A stretch of 64,000 nt of DNA from Gossypium raimondii (GCF_025698545.1 NC_068569.1:21638001-21702000); one strand, 5' to 3'. Shown: positions 49,021 through 61,792, counted from the stretch's first letter. The notes: a model not told the origin generated them from the letters alone. Made by a program: numbers and translations.

Positions 49021-49081
49021 GAAGAAGAAGAAGAAGAAGAAGAAGAAGAAGAAGAAGAAGAAGAAGAAGAAGAAGAAGAAA
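49021..49081. repeat. (GAA)20 microsatellite
   Basis: Sixty bases of perfect GAA repeats. It produces a poly-Glu open frame that is not a gene. Confidence 0.97.
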
Positions 49082-49149
49082 AGTTACATTTCTTGATATG
49101 ACTTGATGTGTATGTATGAGTTTAAGTTAATTAGAATAGAATCGATGTT

Positions 49150-49680
49150 GTTGTCGTTGTTAAGTTATTCGGGTCCTTGTATAACCTAATATCTGAAGCT
49201 GGCAAGCGGTTGGGTCTAGGCACTACATTGAGTAAGAGTTTGGTGGATAGTATTCTTAGAGAATCCTTGGGTGAAAGGATTTTAGGTTACTCTAAGAGCA
49301 TTAGATACTCAACAGAGCTAGAGTCAGAACTATGTGTGATATTAATTGGCTTGCAGGTGGCATGGAAGGAAAGTCATTGAAGAATTCCGGCGGAGTTTGA
49401 TAATTTGACAACTGTTAATCTTGTTAACGATGTTTGGGCTATGTCAAGTAATCTCTCTTTGGTCTGTTCTGTCTAGCATTTTAAGGAACGGGAATGGCAA
49501 CTTTAGTTCCGACATGCTGGTCGAGAGGCAAATATGGGTGTTGATCACCTTGCAAAGCTATCTTTTGATGGTGATCTTACTACTTGGATTTTTCATGATG
49601 CGCCTGCTAGTTTAATAACCAATTTAGATAATGAACATTGGGGCTTGTCTGCTAGTTGATTGAAGCTTGATCTGATTTAG
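49150..49680 (+). mobile_element. LINE 3' end: RNase H-like domain remnant
   Basis: Frames give ILGYSKSIRYSTELESEL and LIGLQVAWKE, then after shifts REANMGVDHLAKLSFDGDL and NLDNEHWGLSAS. This is the RVT_3/RNase H-like domain found at the C-terminus of plant LINE ORF2. It is 5'-truncated as usual for LINEs, with an A-rich region after 49690. Confidence 0.75.
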
Positions 49681-51039
49681 TTTAGCAATTTTGTTATCTT
49701 CATATTAAAAAGAAAAGTATTTGAAATTGTGAAATCATTATAAACATGATGAAATTGTATGAAAAAATCTTACTAAATTATAAGTGATTGTATCTTTTGC
49801 TTTGAAATAATGGGAAGTACACTTCATATATCATTTGAAGCAATTTAATTACTCATCTTAAAAAGTTAGGATAAATTATACAATTAGTTACCTAATTTTC
49901 ATAAGTTTTACTTTGAACACCTAAAATAAAATATATTTTCACTTTGGGCATTGCCATTAACAACCATTTTCATTTGGGTCACATGTTATTAATTTGAGGT
50001 AAAAAATATTATTTTACACTCATTTTAGTCACCTAATTTTAATAAGTTTTCATTTTGGCCACTTATTTTCCTTATAGGATTTATTTATATTTTCCAAAAA
50101 ACTGAGCTTTTACTAGGAATTAAATTAATTTTCCTATAGAAACCCAAGTAATTTCCTATAAAAATCAGGTTTTTTCTTTTACCGAAGAAATTAAAAGAAA
50201 TTAAAAAGATAAAATGATTTTTCCTTGCAAAACCCTAATAATTTTTTGTGAAACCTCAAGTTTTTCCCTTTTACATAAAAAACTAAAATTAATTCTAAAA
50301 GGAAAAATAAAAGAAATTAAAAGATAAAACCCAAGTTTTCCCCAGTAAAACCCAAGTAATTCCTTATAAAACTTAGATTTTCCTTTTACTAAAAACTGAA
50401 ATTAATTCTAAAAATAATTTTTCCCTATAAAACTCAAGTTTTCTCTATAAAAATCAAGTAATTCCTATAAAATCTCAAATTTATCATTGGAAAAACTAAA
50501 ATTAATTTTTTTAACAATATCATTTTAGGTTATGGTCATATATGATCCTTTTGATACGATGCCTAAAACTACTCATATCCTCTCCCTAACTCATAGATAG
50601 GAAAATAATGCGTTTCAGTGCACTCAAACCCATGTCCTTCTACATTGGCAGCAATGCCCATTCCAATCGAGTTAAGATTCAATTGGCAAAACTAAAAATT
50701 AATTCTAAAAAAGATAAAATAAAAGAAATTAAAAAGATAAAATGATTGACCAAAATGGAAACTTACTAAAATTAAATGATCAAAACAAAAATGATTGTCG
50801 GCGTCAAGGCCTAAAATACAATCCTTTTTTTTTTTCGATGCTAACTGTATAAGAAAAAAAAACTAGTAAAAATTCAACTTATCAAAATTAAGCCAAAAAG
50901 GAAAAGAAAAGAAATAGTGATATGTGGTTAAACGTTGACCAAAAATATATATCGTCACAATTGTTAACCTGTTATGTTAGTTTCATAGTCTTTTATTGTG
51001 ATTCCATAAGATCTGATTCTCTGTTTTAAATTATTATAG
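49681..51039. other. AT-rich intergenic DNA with degenerate repeats
   Basis: 49870-50080 contains two related segments (CACCTAATTTTAATAAGTTT and similar). 50085-50520 is a degenerate repeat array built from words like AAAACCCAAGTAATTCCTATAAAA and CTAAAATTAATTC, with some five or six units of irregular length. No gene. Confidence 0.5.
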
Positions 51040-52132
51040 AGCTAGCTACCCTGTCTTCCACGACTTTGTTAATAACTTTTGAATCCATTCGTTTACAATA
51101 TATATATATATATATATATATTAAAACATTGCATTGCGTTCTCTAGAAAATGATACTAACTTCCCATTGGTCTCTTACAATTCCAGAAACATATGATCCA
51201 AGTTTTAAATTTTTTACTTACTTACCCATGCTGCAATGTCTGAATTTGTAGATAAATAAATCATTTTCTTCCATGTTAATGAGAATGTTTTCTTTTTCGG
51301 TTTTATGCAATTGTACCCATCTTTAGCTCAACCGCATATTTTGTATCGTTGGTTTTAGTTTAACTTCCAGAAATAAATGGGCTCCTCTAGAAGAAGGATG
51401 GCTCCTCATTTCTAACTTCATTTTGCTCATACAAACCCTTCACCAAAATTGTATCCGTTAGAGTTGTGTGAACCAAATTCTTATTTAAAAAAAATGGACA
51501 AAGACTGCAGTCTGTCGCAGATCCCCATTAAGCATAAAACTGGACTGGGGTTGCAACTGGGGGTGCGGGGGCTGAATAGATAGGGGGTCTATGTAGTACG
51601 GTACAGACTGCACAAGTGGAATCCGTATAGAAGTACAATTCTTCTATTTGATATTTGATTTGAATAAGGTGTTTCGACCTTATTGCATTACTTCTATTAG
51701 ACTTTGATTAGAATAAGATTTTTAAACCTATAAATAGACGTAATTGTTCTCTCTCTTGTATTCAATTCGAATTCAACTGTTAATGAAATTTTCTTCTTTT
51801 TTATTTTTCTTGAAAGGGTTTCCATATAAAATTATTTATGTGTTCTATTTTTCTCTTTTTCTTTATGATTTATTGTCATTATTGAGGTTTGAAGTTTCAA
51901 ATGGTAAATGACTTTTGCATGTGTCAAATTTTTCTATTTTATTTTTACCAAAAATATTTTCATTGACAATTACGTTGGCTAAAGAAACATGTAAATTGTC
52001 TGTCAAATATTTTGTCTGATTATATGCGTCTAGAAAGTTGGGAATATTTTACTGCGCAGACTTCGAATGTCCTATAGCGTACGCTGATTTCAGAAGCTTA
52101 AACTGACCTCTGTTTCTATAAATAAGTAAGAA
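51040..52132. other. Duplicated intergenic block (unit 3, right part) with an LTR-like insertion
   Basis: 51040-51470 and 51900-52130 align with unit 2 (36690-37500). The piece between, about 51475-51890, is absent from the other units and looks like a small LTR: TATAAATAGACG near 51739 followed by CTCTCTCTTGTATTC. An (AT)n run is at 51099-51121. TATA-like CTATAAATAAG near 52117 precedes the degenerate laccase copy. Confidence 0.6.
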
Positions 52133-52876
52133 ATGAATAAAAAACAAAAGATATTACAAAGAAAGGGGAAACCTGAAGAGCACAGATACATAGAAAATAA
52201 AAACTTGGGTTCTCAAAAGCAAGGGTTTATCAGGATTTCAGGGCTTTTTTGTTATTTTCTGAATATCCTTGTCTTACGCAGGGCTAAAGTCCACCATTAC
52301 AGGTTTTTTTCGCAAGTTTGTTGCATCTTTCCCTCGTTTCCGGTTGAGCAGCGCTGAGTTTTGATTTTGGGTTTTGTTTATTTATGTCTGTTTAAATTAG
52401 TTGGAAGAATCCCGGTTCACAAGTGTGTAGCACGAGCAACATCTTGACCCTCAATACCAGCTTTCCGGGCTCTAAGATTGGGGTTCGCATAAGGGACACA
52501 GTTTTTGTCAATGTCCACCATGAAGCCAACCATGCTGTTTCCATCAAGTGGTAATACTAATATATACATATATGTATATGCTTACACACCTTGTTTATGA
52601 TAAAACAAGTAATCATATATATGTTTGTGGGTTTGTAGGAAGGGCGTTAAGGATTCAATTGATGGTTCGCATGATTTAATTCAGTCAGAGAGAAACTTCA
52701 CTTACAAGATTGAATTGAATGATTTAACCTCTTTCTACGTTAATGTAATATAAGTTTAAATTGTTCTTTGATTGATTAGATTTTCACTTCACTTACGAGA
52801 TTGAATTGAATGATTTAACCTCTTTCTACGTTAATGTAATCTTCCAAATTGTTTTCTTTGATTGATTAGATTTTCA
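52133..52876 (+). pseudogene. Degenerate laccase copy, exons 1-3 remnant
   Basis: Paralogue of the gene at 31510. Exon 1 (about 52205-52310) has TTG in place of the start ATG; exon 2 (about 52399-52552) keeps SSNILTLNTSFPGS-like text and ends in AAGTG|GT; exon 3 begins near 52640 with GVKDSIDGS and breaks off at ELND. It shares the Lys replacing the first HWHG histidine and the 8-codon exon 3 deletion with the 31.5-kb copy. The remainder of the gene is absent. A 91-bp direct duplication covers its broken end. Confidence 0.85.
52696..52876. repeat. Direct tandem duplication, 91-bp period
   Basis: CTTCACTTAC(A/G)AGATTG starts at 52696 and again at 52787; both copies run through TTTAACCTCTTTCTACG to GATTGATTAGATTTTCA. 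Copies differ at a few positions, mainly where TATAAGTTTAAATTG is replaced by CTTCCAAATTG. Confidence 0.9.
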
Positions 52877-53084
52877 TTTGATTCAATCAAAAAATTCTTG
52901 TCATTATTTAAAAAAAAGCAAATATTAATAATGTTATCAATTTAGACTTATTAAGAATATCATCTTGTCATTGTTAGTAGGAGTTTATTAGAATATCATC
53001 TTAATTTCAGATAGTAAAACAGATAAAAACCCATAAAAAATGTGGGGAAATTACAACCATAATTAGACTGGGGGGTTAAGAAAA
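52877..53084. other. AT-rich spacer
   Basis: AT-rich DNA between the broken laccase copy and a LINE remnant; may include 3' LINE sequence. No coding signal. Confidence 0.3.
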
Positions 53085-53430
53085 GAGACAAATATGCAGC
53101 TAAACAGCTACCATTCTCGTCCATGTTAATCCTTGCATATCATCGTGTAGTAGCTGCAACACCCTTGAAGGTGGATCTCGAAAAATCTGCAGACGAAACG
53201 ATCGTCCAATAGACACAGCAGCCATCTCATCTGCTACACGATTACATTTACGATAAATATGCTCAACTCGAACCTCTCAATCTCACTAGAGCAAAACTAG
53301 AATTGACCGCAGAACCACATTCAGCGGTGCAACAATATTCTACTTTTGCAGTAAGTGCACTACTGATGCACTATCTGTCTCCAATATCACTTTTCTCATC
53401 CCCAATTTCCATGCCCGACAGAGATCATGG
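53085..53430 (-). mobile_element. LINE RNase H-like domain remnant (minus strand)
   Basis: Minus-strand translation shows CRAWKLGMRKVILETDSA and SVVHLL, then VEHIYRKCNRVADEMAAVSI and RVLQLLHDDM. This is the ETDS...NRVAD pattern of the C-terminal RVT_3 domain of plant LINE ORF2 proteins. Stops interrupt the middle. A different LINE family from the piece at 49150. Confidence 0.75.
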
Positions 53431-54788
53431 TAGACCCTTATTTTGAATATAAATAGTTTTCAAAATTCTTATTGCTTTCATCTCTTATAATTTGCACCAT
53501 AAAAGTAGAAAAGACAGTTCAGACCACAAGCTTAAAGTTGTTTTGGGCAAACTTTCAACAATGTACTCCGTAATGAATTTTACCTTGAAGTGTTGGAGAG
53601 TGTTGCATAATAATTTTACTAATAGAAGTATATGATCAATTTGCTGCCATCTATCACAACTCTTATAGTTAAAATAGGGTGATAGAGATTAAGTCTTAAA
53701 CAAATCACTCTCTTGAGACTATATATGTCATCTCCATGATAATAACTAGTGCAAAGAAGTTTTACTGCATGCAATCCTCTAAGATACCGCAATCCCAATC
53801 ACCCATTATCCATCTTACTAACCTGCACTATTTAGAATTAATGTTTCCACCACAATTAACATTTTCTTCACTCAATTTGATTAGCACTCTTAAAACTTAG
53901 GATTTTATTTTTCCTTTTCCTTTTGAAAATGGATGATTTTCCTACGAAAAATTAACCATATTTATAGCATAGAATTGAAGGAAAATTTTAACGAAGTGAA
54001 GCAAAACTCGCATCCTTAAATGCTTGTTGATGACAACTTTCTTTAATATTAATTTTAGTTTTCTTTTTAATTAAAATACCCCAACATTTCATCTTATATG
54101 TGGTGTGCGAAAAGTGATGATAAAGTAATAACAACAATAATTCTCAACATGATCTTTTTATTCATATGGTAACATTTCAAAATTTTCAATTAAACACGTG
54201 GTACTATTTTGATAGCAAATATAGTGAATTTTGGAAAATTAAAAATTTGTTAGATAAAAGAATTCTTATGAAAATAAAGTGATCCATGATGTAGGAATTA
54301 ATGAGAAGAATTTTAGAAGTAAAATGTGACAAAATGATCAAATCACAAAATTTGAAAAGTTTGAGGATTAAAGTGTAAATTTGATCAAAAAGTGAAATTT
54401 GGATTATTATTGATTATTTTGCATGAAAATGTATTGGATACGTGTTAGTGTGAGAAAAATCACTTTTGGACCAAATTGAAAGAATTCCAAAAGTATAGAG
54501 ACTAAATTGTAGATTTCCCATTTTTATTGAGAGAAAGGTAAAAGTTAACATTTACCACCAAAAGACTTGTACTAAAGGTTTAGTATAAATTATGGGCTTG
54601 TATTGGACTAAGTGTTTAATTTTGTAAAGAAATTGAATTTTGAGACACGAAGGGGTGACATGGTAATTTTGTCACGAAGGGGGTATTTTGGTCAATTCTT
54701 AAGAATTCATGATGTATATATTATTTATATGAGATAATTGGTGCATGGAATAAAAATTGGACATTTAGAAATTGGACCATGTTGGCGG
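53431..54788. other. Unassigned AT-rich, LTR-like DNA
   Basis: No genes. 54200-54780 contains phrases common in Gypsy LTRs (GGACCAAATTGAAAG, AGAGACTAAATTGTAG) and may be part of a further decayed LTR. Boundaries are not visible. Confidence 0.35.
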
Positions 54789-55717
54789 TGTAACACCGAA
54801 AAAATATCAGTGTCTCCAATAGTAGTATTTCGAAAGATAAATAGCAATTTTTTTCAAAAAGTAAGAGTTTGTCAATTGAAGAATGATAGTAAAGTCAAAT
54901 TTTGACATTGAAAAAGCAAGTACTAATAGTAAAATTTTAATAAAGATTAAATTGAAATTTTGTGAAAAATGGATTAAAAGTGCAAATTTACCATTTTAGA
55001 AAAAAGCAAAAATTTAAGAAATACTTTTTATGAACTTGACATGGATATGAATTGATAAGTGAAGTCAAAAATTGGGATATGGACTAGATTGAAAAGTGGT
55101 GAAAAGTACAGGACTAAAGTGTGATTTTACCATTTTATGAGAAAATGGCTTAATTCCAATTATACGATGAATAAATAATATATATAAGTAATAATTACTT
55201 AGGACACATAGGTATGTGATGTGTCAAACAATTGAGTGATGGAAAAAGGTGAAATGACTATTTTACCCAAATGTCTTAAATATGACAAAAGATATTTTAA
55301 AGGACAATTTGGTCATTAAATATTATTTTAAATTTTGAATTATAAAAGTGTGATATTTTGATGGGATAAATTATAACCAGTAATTAAAATCATGTGATTA
55401 AATGCGAACTCTTGATAAAATTAATTAAATAATTAAATGTTAAATAAAGAAAATTCTATAAATATGAAGAGAAATCACTCTTTTATAAAAACTCCAATGT
55501 GGGGTGCATGGAAAAAAGAGGAGAGGAACAAAAAAGCTTTACATTTAATTCAATTTGGTCTTTTTCTTGTTTAAACATATTTCTAACCTAAAATTCTTAG
55601 AAATTAAAGTGAGATATCACATCCAACTCTAATTCAAAAGTGTCATTTCATATGAAACCAAACATAGAGGCTTGAAGATGAAGATGGAAGTGAGAGAAAT
55701 CTTGGGTAAGTTATTCC
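54789..55717 (+). mobile_element. Gypsy-type LTR, left part, interrupted by a Copia element
   Basis: Starts TGTAACACCGAAAAAATATC at 54789 and continues to the ATTCC at 55713-55717, where the Copia element is inserted. It resumes after 61797. Non-coding, with repeated phrases such as AAATTGAAATTTTGTG and TTTACCATTTTA. The continuation on the right carries the same style of text, for example AATTGTAAAT and GATTGTAAAGC. Confidence 0.55.
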
Positions 55718-56333
55718 TGTTGAAACATTTTCAAATATTTGCAGTGTTCCAATAACTATTAATGAATGGGTGTAATTAATCAAAAGATTATATTATTTGA
55801 TTTTTTGAAAAAGAATTATAACTATTTAAATAATATTATTTGAATAGTTATAATATTAAATGAATAATTATGTGTTTATTTTAAAGATATTATTATTCAA
55901 AAAGACACCTAGTGATGATAATCTATGAAGAGACATGAAAATTCCTATAAATAGGAATGAGATTTCATATGGAAAACACACCAACAAATTCTAATATTCT
56001 TTCTTTCCTTCCTTCATTTTCTAATATTATTAGATTATTCTATAAAGTAGTACTGCAGAAGTCATTTGTAGAAATTGAGTTTCTTGTTATACATTACTCA
56101 GTGTGTACTAGACTATTCTCGTCAGTGCAAAACGCAAAGAGTCATTGGCTCCATTGTATCCTCGAGGTTAATTTGCTTGGAACTTATTTGCACATCGAAG
56201 ATAGGTGGGGGCGAATATAACCTTAAAGATAGTGGCTTGATACACACCATGGAGCCTCGTTCTATCTCTTCTTTTTCTGTTCGAGTTTTGTTCGTGTGTT
56301 CGAGATTTTCCTCATCGGAGATTTGGACTAACA
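55718..56333 (+). repeat. 5' LTR of the Copia element
   Basis: Begins TGTTGAAACATTTTC and ends GGACTAACA. Promoter-like CCTATAAATAGGAATGAG near 55944. The expected TGGTATCAGAGC primer site is not found after 56333; the sequence goes from ATTTT straight into AAGGTTATAATTC, suggesting it was deleted. Confidence 0.9.
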
Positions 56334-59300
56334 ATTTTAAGGTTATAATTCATGATGACTACCACAACACATGAAAGTAGAACACTAAGGGAGTTGGCTT
56401 CCAACTATATCAAACTTGATTAGTTTGTTGGTGGCAATTTTTAACGATGGCAGAAAAAGATGCACTTCTTATTATCAACTTTGAAGATTGCTTATGTTTT
56501 GGATACTTTAAGACCTAAAGAGAATAAAAATGAATCTGTTGCTGCAACCCAAGAAAGACAAAAATGGGAATGTTGATTACATGTGCATATGCCACATATT
56601 GAATGGTTTATCTGATGGTTTGTTCGACACCTGCCAAAACGAGGTCACCGCTAAAGAATTATGGGACAAATTGGAGACAAGATACATGACCGAAGATGTT
56701 ACAAGTAAGAAATTTCTTGTCAGTCATTTAAATAATTATCAAATGGTTGATGGCCGTTCTGTTATGGAACAATTAGTGATAATGAAAAAATGCTGAATCA
56801 ATTCAAGCAATATGAAATTGGATGAAATGATTGTTGTATCCTCTATAATAGACAAACTTCCTCCATCTTGGAAAGACTTTAAAAGAAATCTAAAACATAA
56901 GAAAGAGGAAATATCTCTTGAGGCTTTGGCAAATCATTTTCGTATTAAAGAAGAATATCAAAAGCAAGAATAGAATCTAAATTCTGAAAATGCCAAAGTG
57001 CATGTTACGGAGGAAGTACAGACTACTAAACCATTCAAGAGAAAGTTCAAACAGACTGATAAAGCACCTAAGTTCAAAAATAAACAAAAGGGCTCATGCT
57101 ATCATTGTGGTTAGTCGTGACATTTCAAGAATGAATGTCAATTTTTAAAGAAGAAATCATCTTCTAAGGCTGATAATAAGGAAAAGTTCGTTGCAATGAT
57201 ATCTGAAATTAATATGACACAAGATGATAATACATGGTGGATTGATACCAGAGCAACCAAACATGTGTGCAAAGACAAAAGCATGTTCACAAAGTTCACA
57301 CAATGTGAAAATGACAGTGTCTTGTACATGGGAAATTCTTCCACCACAGCAATCAAAGGCAAAGGGTCTGTGGAACCACAATTCACTTCTGGAAAGGTTT
57401 TAACCTTAAATGATGTATATTATGTACCAGAAGTTAGGAAGAATTTAGTGTCTGGAAGTCTATTGAATAAGTTTGGTTTCAAACTTGTTTTGAGGCAGAT
57501 AAGTTCATTTTGTCTAAGGGAGAAATTTTTGTAGGGAAAAGGTATATGTATGAGAGTATTTTCAAACTCAATATTATGAATAAGTATAAAAATACTATTT
57601 CTACTTATATGGTTGAATCTTTTGTTTATGACATTATAGATTAGGTCATTTGAATTATAAAAATTGAATGACATGTATAAGTTAGATTTAATTCTGTTTT
57701 AATAATAATATTGAAAATGCAATACATGTATGTTGACTAAAATTACAAGGAACCCTTTCCTAAGGTTAAAAAGAAAACAAAATTGCTTGATTTGATACAT
57801 AGTGATTTATGTAACATGCATAATACTTCTACATTAAGTGGAAAGAAATATTTTGTTACTTTTATTGATGATTGTTCTAGATATTGTTATGTATATTTAT
57901 TGCATTCAAAAGATGAAGCGCTTGATAAATCTAAAGTTTATAAATCTAAAGTTGAACTTTAGTGTGAATCATTTATCAAGTGCTTAAGATCGAATATAGG
58001 TGGAGAATACTACAATCCAAGTTATTTTGAATCCACTGGAATTGTCCATCAAGTTTCAGCCGCTTACACACCATAACAAAATGGTGTAGCTAAAAGGAAA
58101 AATAGAGTCTTAACTGAAATGGTAAATTCAATGTTATCATATTCAGGTCTTGGACAAGGTTTTTAGGGAGAAACTGTTCTAACAGCTTGTCATATATTGA
58201 ATAGAGTTCCTAATAAGGAAACTAAAATAACCCCCTATGAATAATGGAAGAAAAGGAAACCAAACCTTAATTATTTGAAGGTTTGGGGTTGTAGAGCTAT
58301 TGTCAAAGTTCCAACACCTAAACATAAAAAGTTAGGTGAAAGAGGAATTGAATGCATATTTATAGGATATGCACATATTAGCAAGGCATATAGGTTCATG
58401 GTAATTGAACCAAATGGTTCAATTTCAATTAATACTGTTATTGAATCAAGAGATGCTATTTTTGATAAAAATAGATTTAATTCTATATCAAGATAATTAC
58501 AGCCACAACAATTGATTCATTCTTCAAATGAGAATGAGATTCTATTGGAACAAATTGATAATAATGATGAATCTTGTCAAGAATTAACGAGAAGTACGAG
58601 GATTAAAAAGGTCAAAGATTTTGGACCAGATTTCATTATGTTTCTTGTAGAAAGAAATGGTGAAAGTATATGCAATAATATACATTATTGTTATAAAATG
58701 GAATCTGATCCTATTACATTTGAAGAGGCAATGAAATCTCGAGACTCTGCTTTTTGGAAAGAAGCAATACATAATGAGATGGATTCAATAATGGGAAATC
58801 AAACTTGGATCTTAGTTGATCTTCCACCGAGTTCCAAACCAATAGATTGTAAATAAATCTTCAAAAAGAAAATGTAGGTCGATGGGACAATTGATAAATT
58901 TAAAGCAAGGTTGGTAGCTAAAGGTTTTAAACAAAAATAAGGTATTGATTACTTTGATACCTATGCTCCTGTAGCAAGAATTGCTACAATTAGACTTTTA
59001 ATATCACTTACCTCTATATATAATTTGGTTGTTCACCAAATGGATGTTAAAACTACATTTTTAAATGGTGAATTGGAAGAGGAAGTGTACATGGAACAAT
59101 CGAAAAGATTTGTTGTTCTAGGACAAGAGCATGAGGTATATAAGCTTATTAAATCTTTATATGGACTTAAACAAGCACCAAAACAATGGCACCAAAAGTT
59201 TGACAATGTTGTTTTAGCTAATGGCTATAAAATAAATAAATCTAATAAGTGCATATATAGCAAATTTGAAAATGGAAAGGGTGTCATAATTTGCTTATAT

Positions 59301-60804
59301 GTAGATGACATGCTCATTTTTTGCACGAATTTGAAACAAATAGAAAACAAAAAGAAATTCTTGTCAAACAACTTTTTTATGAAGGATATGGGTGTAGCAA
59401 ATGTTATTCTTGAAATTAAAATAACCCGAGATTAAAGTACTATAGCTTTATCACAATCACATTACATTACATTGAAAAGGTGCTTAAAAAGTTTGATCTT
59501 TTCAACTGTACACCAGCATCTACACCCATGGATCCTTAAATAAAATTATTATTTAATACTGGTAGGAAAATTGATCAATTGAAATATGCAAGTCTAATTG
59601 GTTGTCTTATGTACATAATGACCAGTAAAAGACCAGATATTGCATACGTTGTTGGGAAATTGAGTAGGTACACAAGTAATCCAAGTAGTTTGCATTGGCA
59701 AGCTTTGAATAAAGTACTTAGATACTTAAAGAAAACTATTAACTATGGATTGTGTTATAATGGATATTCTCTAGTTTTAGAAGGGTATTCGGATGCTAGT
59801 TGGATTACAAGTTTGAAAGATCATGCATCTATTAGTGGATGGATCTTCATTCTTGGTGCATGAGCCATTTCTTGGGGTTCCAAGAAACAAACATGTATTA
59901 CTAATTCCACCCTTGCAGCAGAATTATTTGTATTAGCCGTTGCATCTAAAGAAACGGAATGGTTAAAAAATTTGCTTTATGATGTACCTTTATGGCCTAA
60001 ACTAATTTCACATATTTCTATTCGTTGTGATAGTGATGCTACTCTAGCAAAAGCACATAGCCAAGTATATAATGGAAAGTCTAGACACAGTGGATTAAGA
60101 CATAGTTATGTCTGACAATTAATCTCTGATTGAGTGATCACTATTAATTATGTGAGGTTAAGTGAAAATTTGGTGGATCTTTTGACAAAAAGTCTTGCTA
60201 GAGATGCAGTAAAAAGGACCTCAAAAGGGATGAGACTCAAGCCCATTAATTAGAGTCACCCATGATGGAAACTCGACTTAACGCTTGGTATAATGTCAAG
60301 TCTTGAGTTCAATGAGACAAAGTACATCATTAGTATGAGACTGTTAGTACTATAAACAAATCCATCCTAAGATTAAAGTGCTAGGTACCTGTAATGATAA
60401 GGGAAGAATGAGCAATGTACTCTTAATGGACCCATAACATAAATATGTTAGAGTGTGATAATTACGAGAACACTCTTGATGGGATCTACCTATGTAAGTG
60501 GAAGTGTGGCTGCTTCTAGGAGCTTAAGGGTTTGGCTCTGGCAGCACTCGCGAAAAGAGGACACAAACACATGGCCATAATAGTGTCCCTAGATACTATG
60601 CATTGACCGATGTTGAAATTATTGTGTGAGATGTGTTCGGTTAATCAAATGAAATATTTGGTTCAAAGCTTAGTCTACCATGCAATTTCGATTAACTTAA
60701 CATGTTTTCACTAAATGAAGGTTCAATCGTAAGATACCTTCATTTATGCAAATTGATTTCCAAGAATATCAAAATCTAAAATATTTTGAAAATGGGGGGG
60801 AGAT

Positions 60805-61792
60805 TATTGGAACATTTTCAAATATTTATAGTGTTCCAATAACTATAAATGAATGGGTGTAATTAATCAAAATATTATATTATTTGATTTTTGAAAAAAT
60901 TATAACTATTTAAATAATATTATTTGAATATTTGTAATATTAAATGAATAATTATGTGTTTATTTTAAAGACATTATTATTCGAAAGACACCTATTGATG
61001 AAAGATGCCTCTATGAAGAGACATGAAAATTCCTATAAATAGGAATGAGATTTCATTTGGAAAACACACCAACAAATTCTAATATTTTTTCTTTCCTTCC
61101 TTCATTTTCTAATATTATTAGATTATTCTATAAAGTATTACTGCAGAAATCATTTGTAAAAATTGAGTTTCTTGTTATACATTACTCAGTGTATTGTGGA
61201 CTATTCTCGTTAGTGCAAAACGCAAATAGTCATTGGCTCCATTGTATCCTCGAGGTTAATTTGCTTGGAACTCATTTGCACATCGAAGATAGGTGGAGGC
61301 GAATATAACCTTAAAGATAGTGACTTGATACACGCCTTGGAGTCTTGTCATATTTCTTCTTTTTCTGTTCGAGTTCCGTTCATGTGTTCGAGATTTTCCT
61401 CACCCGAGATTTCGACTAACAATTCATTTGGAAGACACACCAACAAATTCTTATATTCTTTCTTTCCTTCCTTCATTTTCTAATGTTATTAGATTATTCT
61501 ATAAAGTATTACTGTAGAAATCCTTTGTAGAAATTGAGTTTCTTGTTATACATTGCTCAGTGCATAGTGGACTATTCTCGTCAGTGCAAAACGCAAATAG
61601 TCATTGGCTTCATTGTATCCTCAAGGTTAATTTGCTTGGAACTCATTTGCACACCGAAGATAGGTGGGGGCGAATATAACCTTAAAGATAGTAGCTTGAT
61701 ACACGCCTTGGAGCCTTGTCCTATTTCTTCTTTTTCTGTTTGAGTTCCGTTCGTGTGTTCGAGATTTTTCTTACCGGAGATTTGAACTAACA
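60805..61792 (+). repeat. 3' LTR of the Copia element with an internal 370-bp duplication
   Basis: Begins TATTGGAACATTTTC and ends TTTGAACTAACA. 61053-61424 and 61425-61792 are direct copies (TCATTTGGAAAACACACC and TCATTTGGAAGACACACC, both running to GACTAACAATT or GAACTAACA), so this LTR is about 370 bp longer than the 5' LTR. Confidence 0.9.

Larger units (their letters stand above)
45961..49150. mobile_element. Gypsy-type LTR/leader remnants with internal tandem repeats
   Basis: No coding domain. The text is typical of long plant Gypsy LTRs: TAGCGATATCGATAC near 46262 and many GTGTAAGACCATGG/GGTCCACTAGGAC words around 47710-47960. It includes two tandem arrays described separately and a GAA microsatellite. 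Boundaries and strand cannot be fixed by eye. Confidence 0.5.
55718..61792 (+). mobile_element. Nearly complete Copia retrotransposon, nested, inactive
   Basis: 6,075 bp flanked by a perfect 5-bp duplication ATTCC (55713-55717 and 61793-61797). 5' LTR 55718-56333 (616 bp), 3' LTR 60805-61792 (988 bp). Gag starts MMTTTTHESRTLREL at 56352, with TAKELWDKLETRYM and a CCHC knuckle near 57100; protease [12 protein letters not shown]; integrase YFVTFIDDCSRYCYVY and GERGIECIFIGYAH; RT LYGLKQAPKQWHQKF and LYVDDML; RNase H SDASWITSLKD and LAAELF; pol ends near 60250. Polypurine tract AATGGGGGGGAGA lies just before 60805. Many stops, often C-to-T changes of Gln or Arg codons, so no autonomous function. 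Standard Copia order (integrase before RT). Confidence 0.95.

Noticed and set aside
48868-49101. Open frame with a run of about 20 glutamates
   Set aside because: Created by a (GAA)20 microsatellite in transposon-derived DNA; no homology outside the run.
56075-56374. Open frames inside the Copia LTRs (also near 61045-61743)
   Set aside because: The repeated LTR sequence is simply open; no homology, and equivalent frames recur wherever the LTR recurs.
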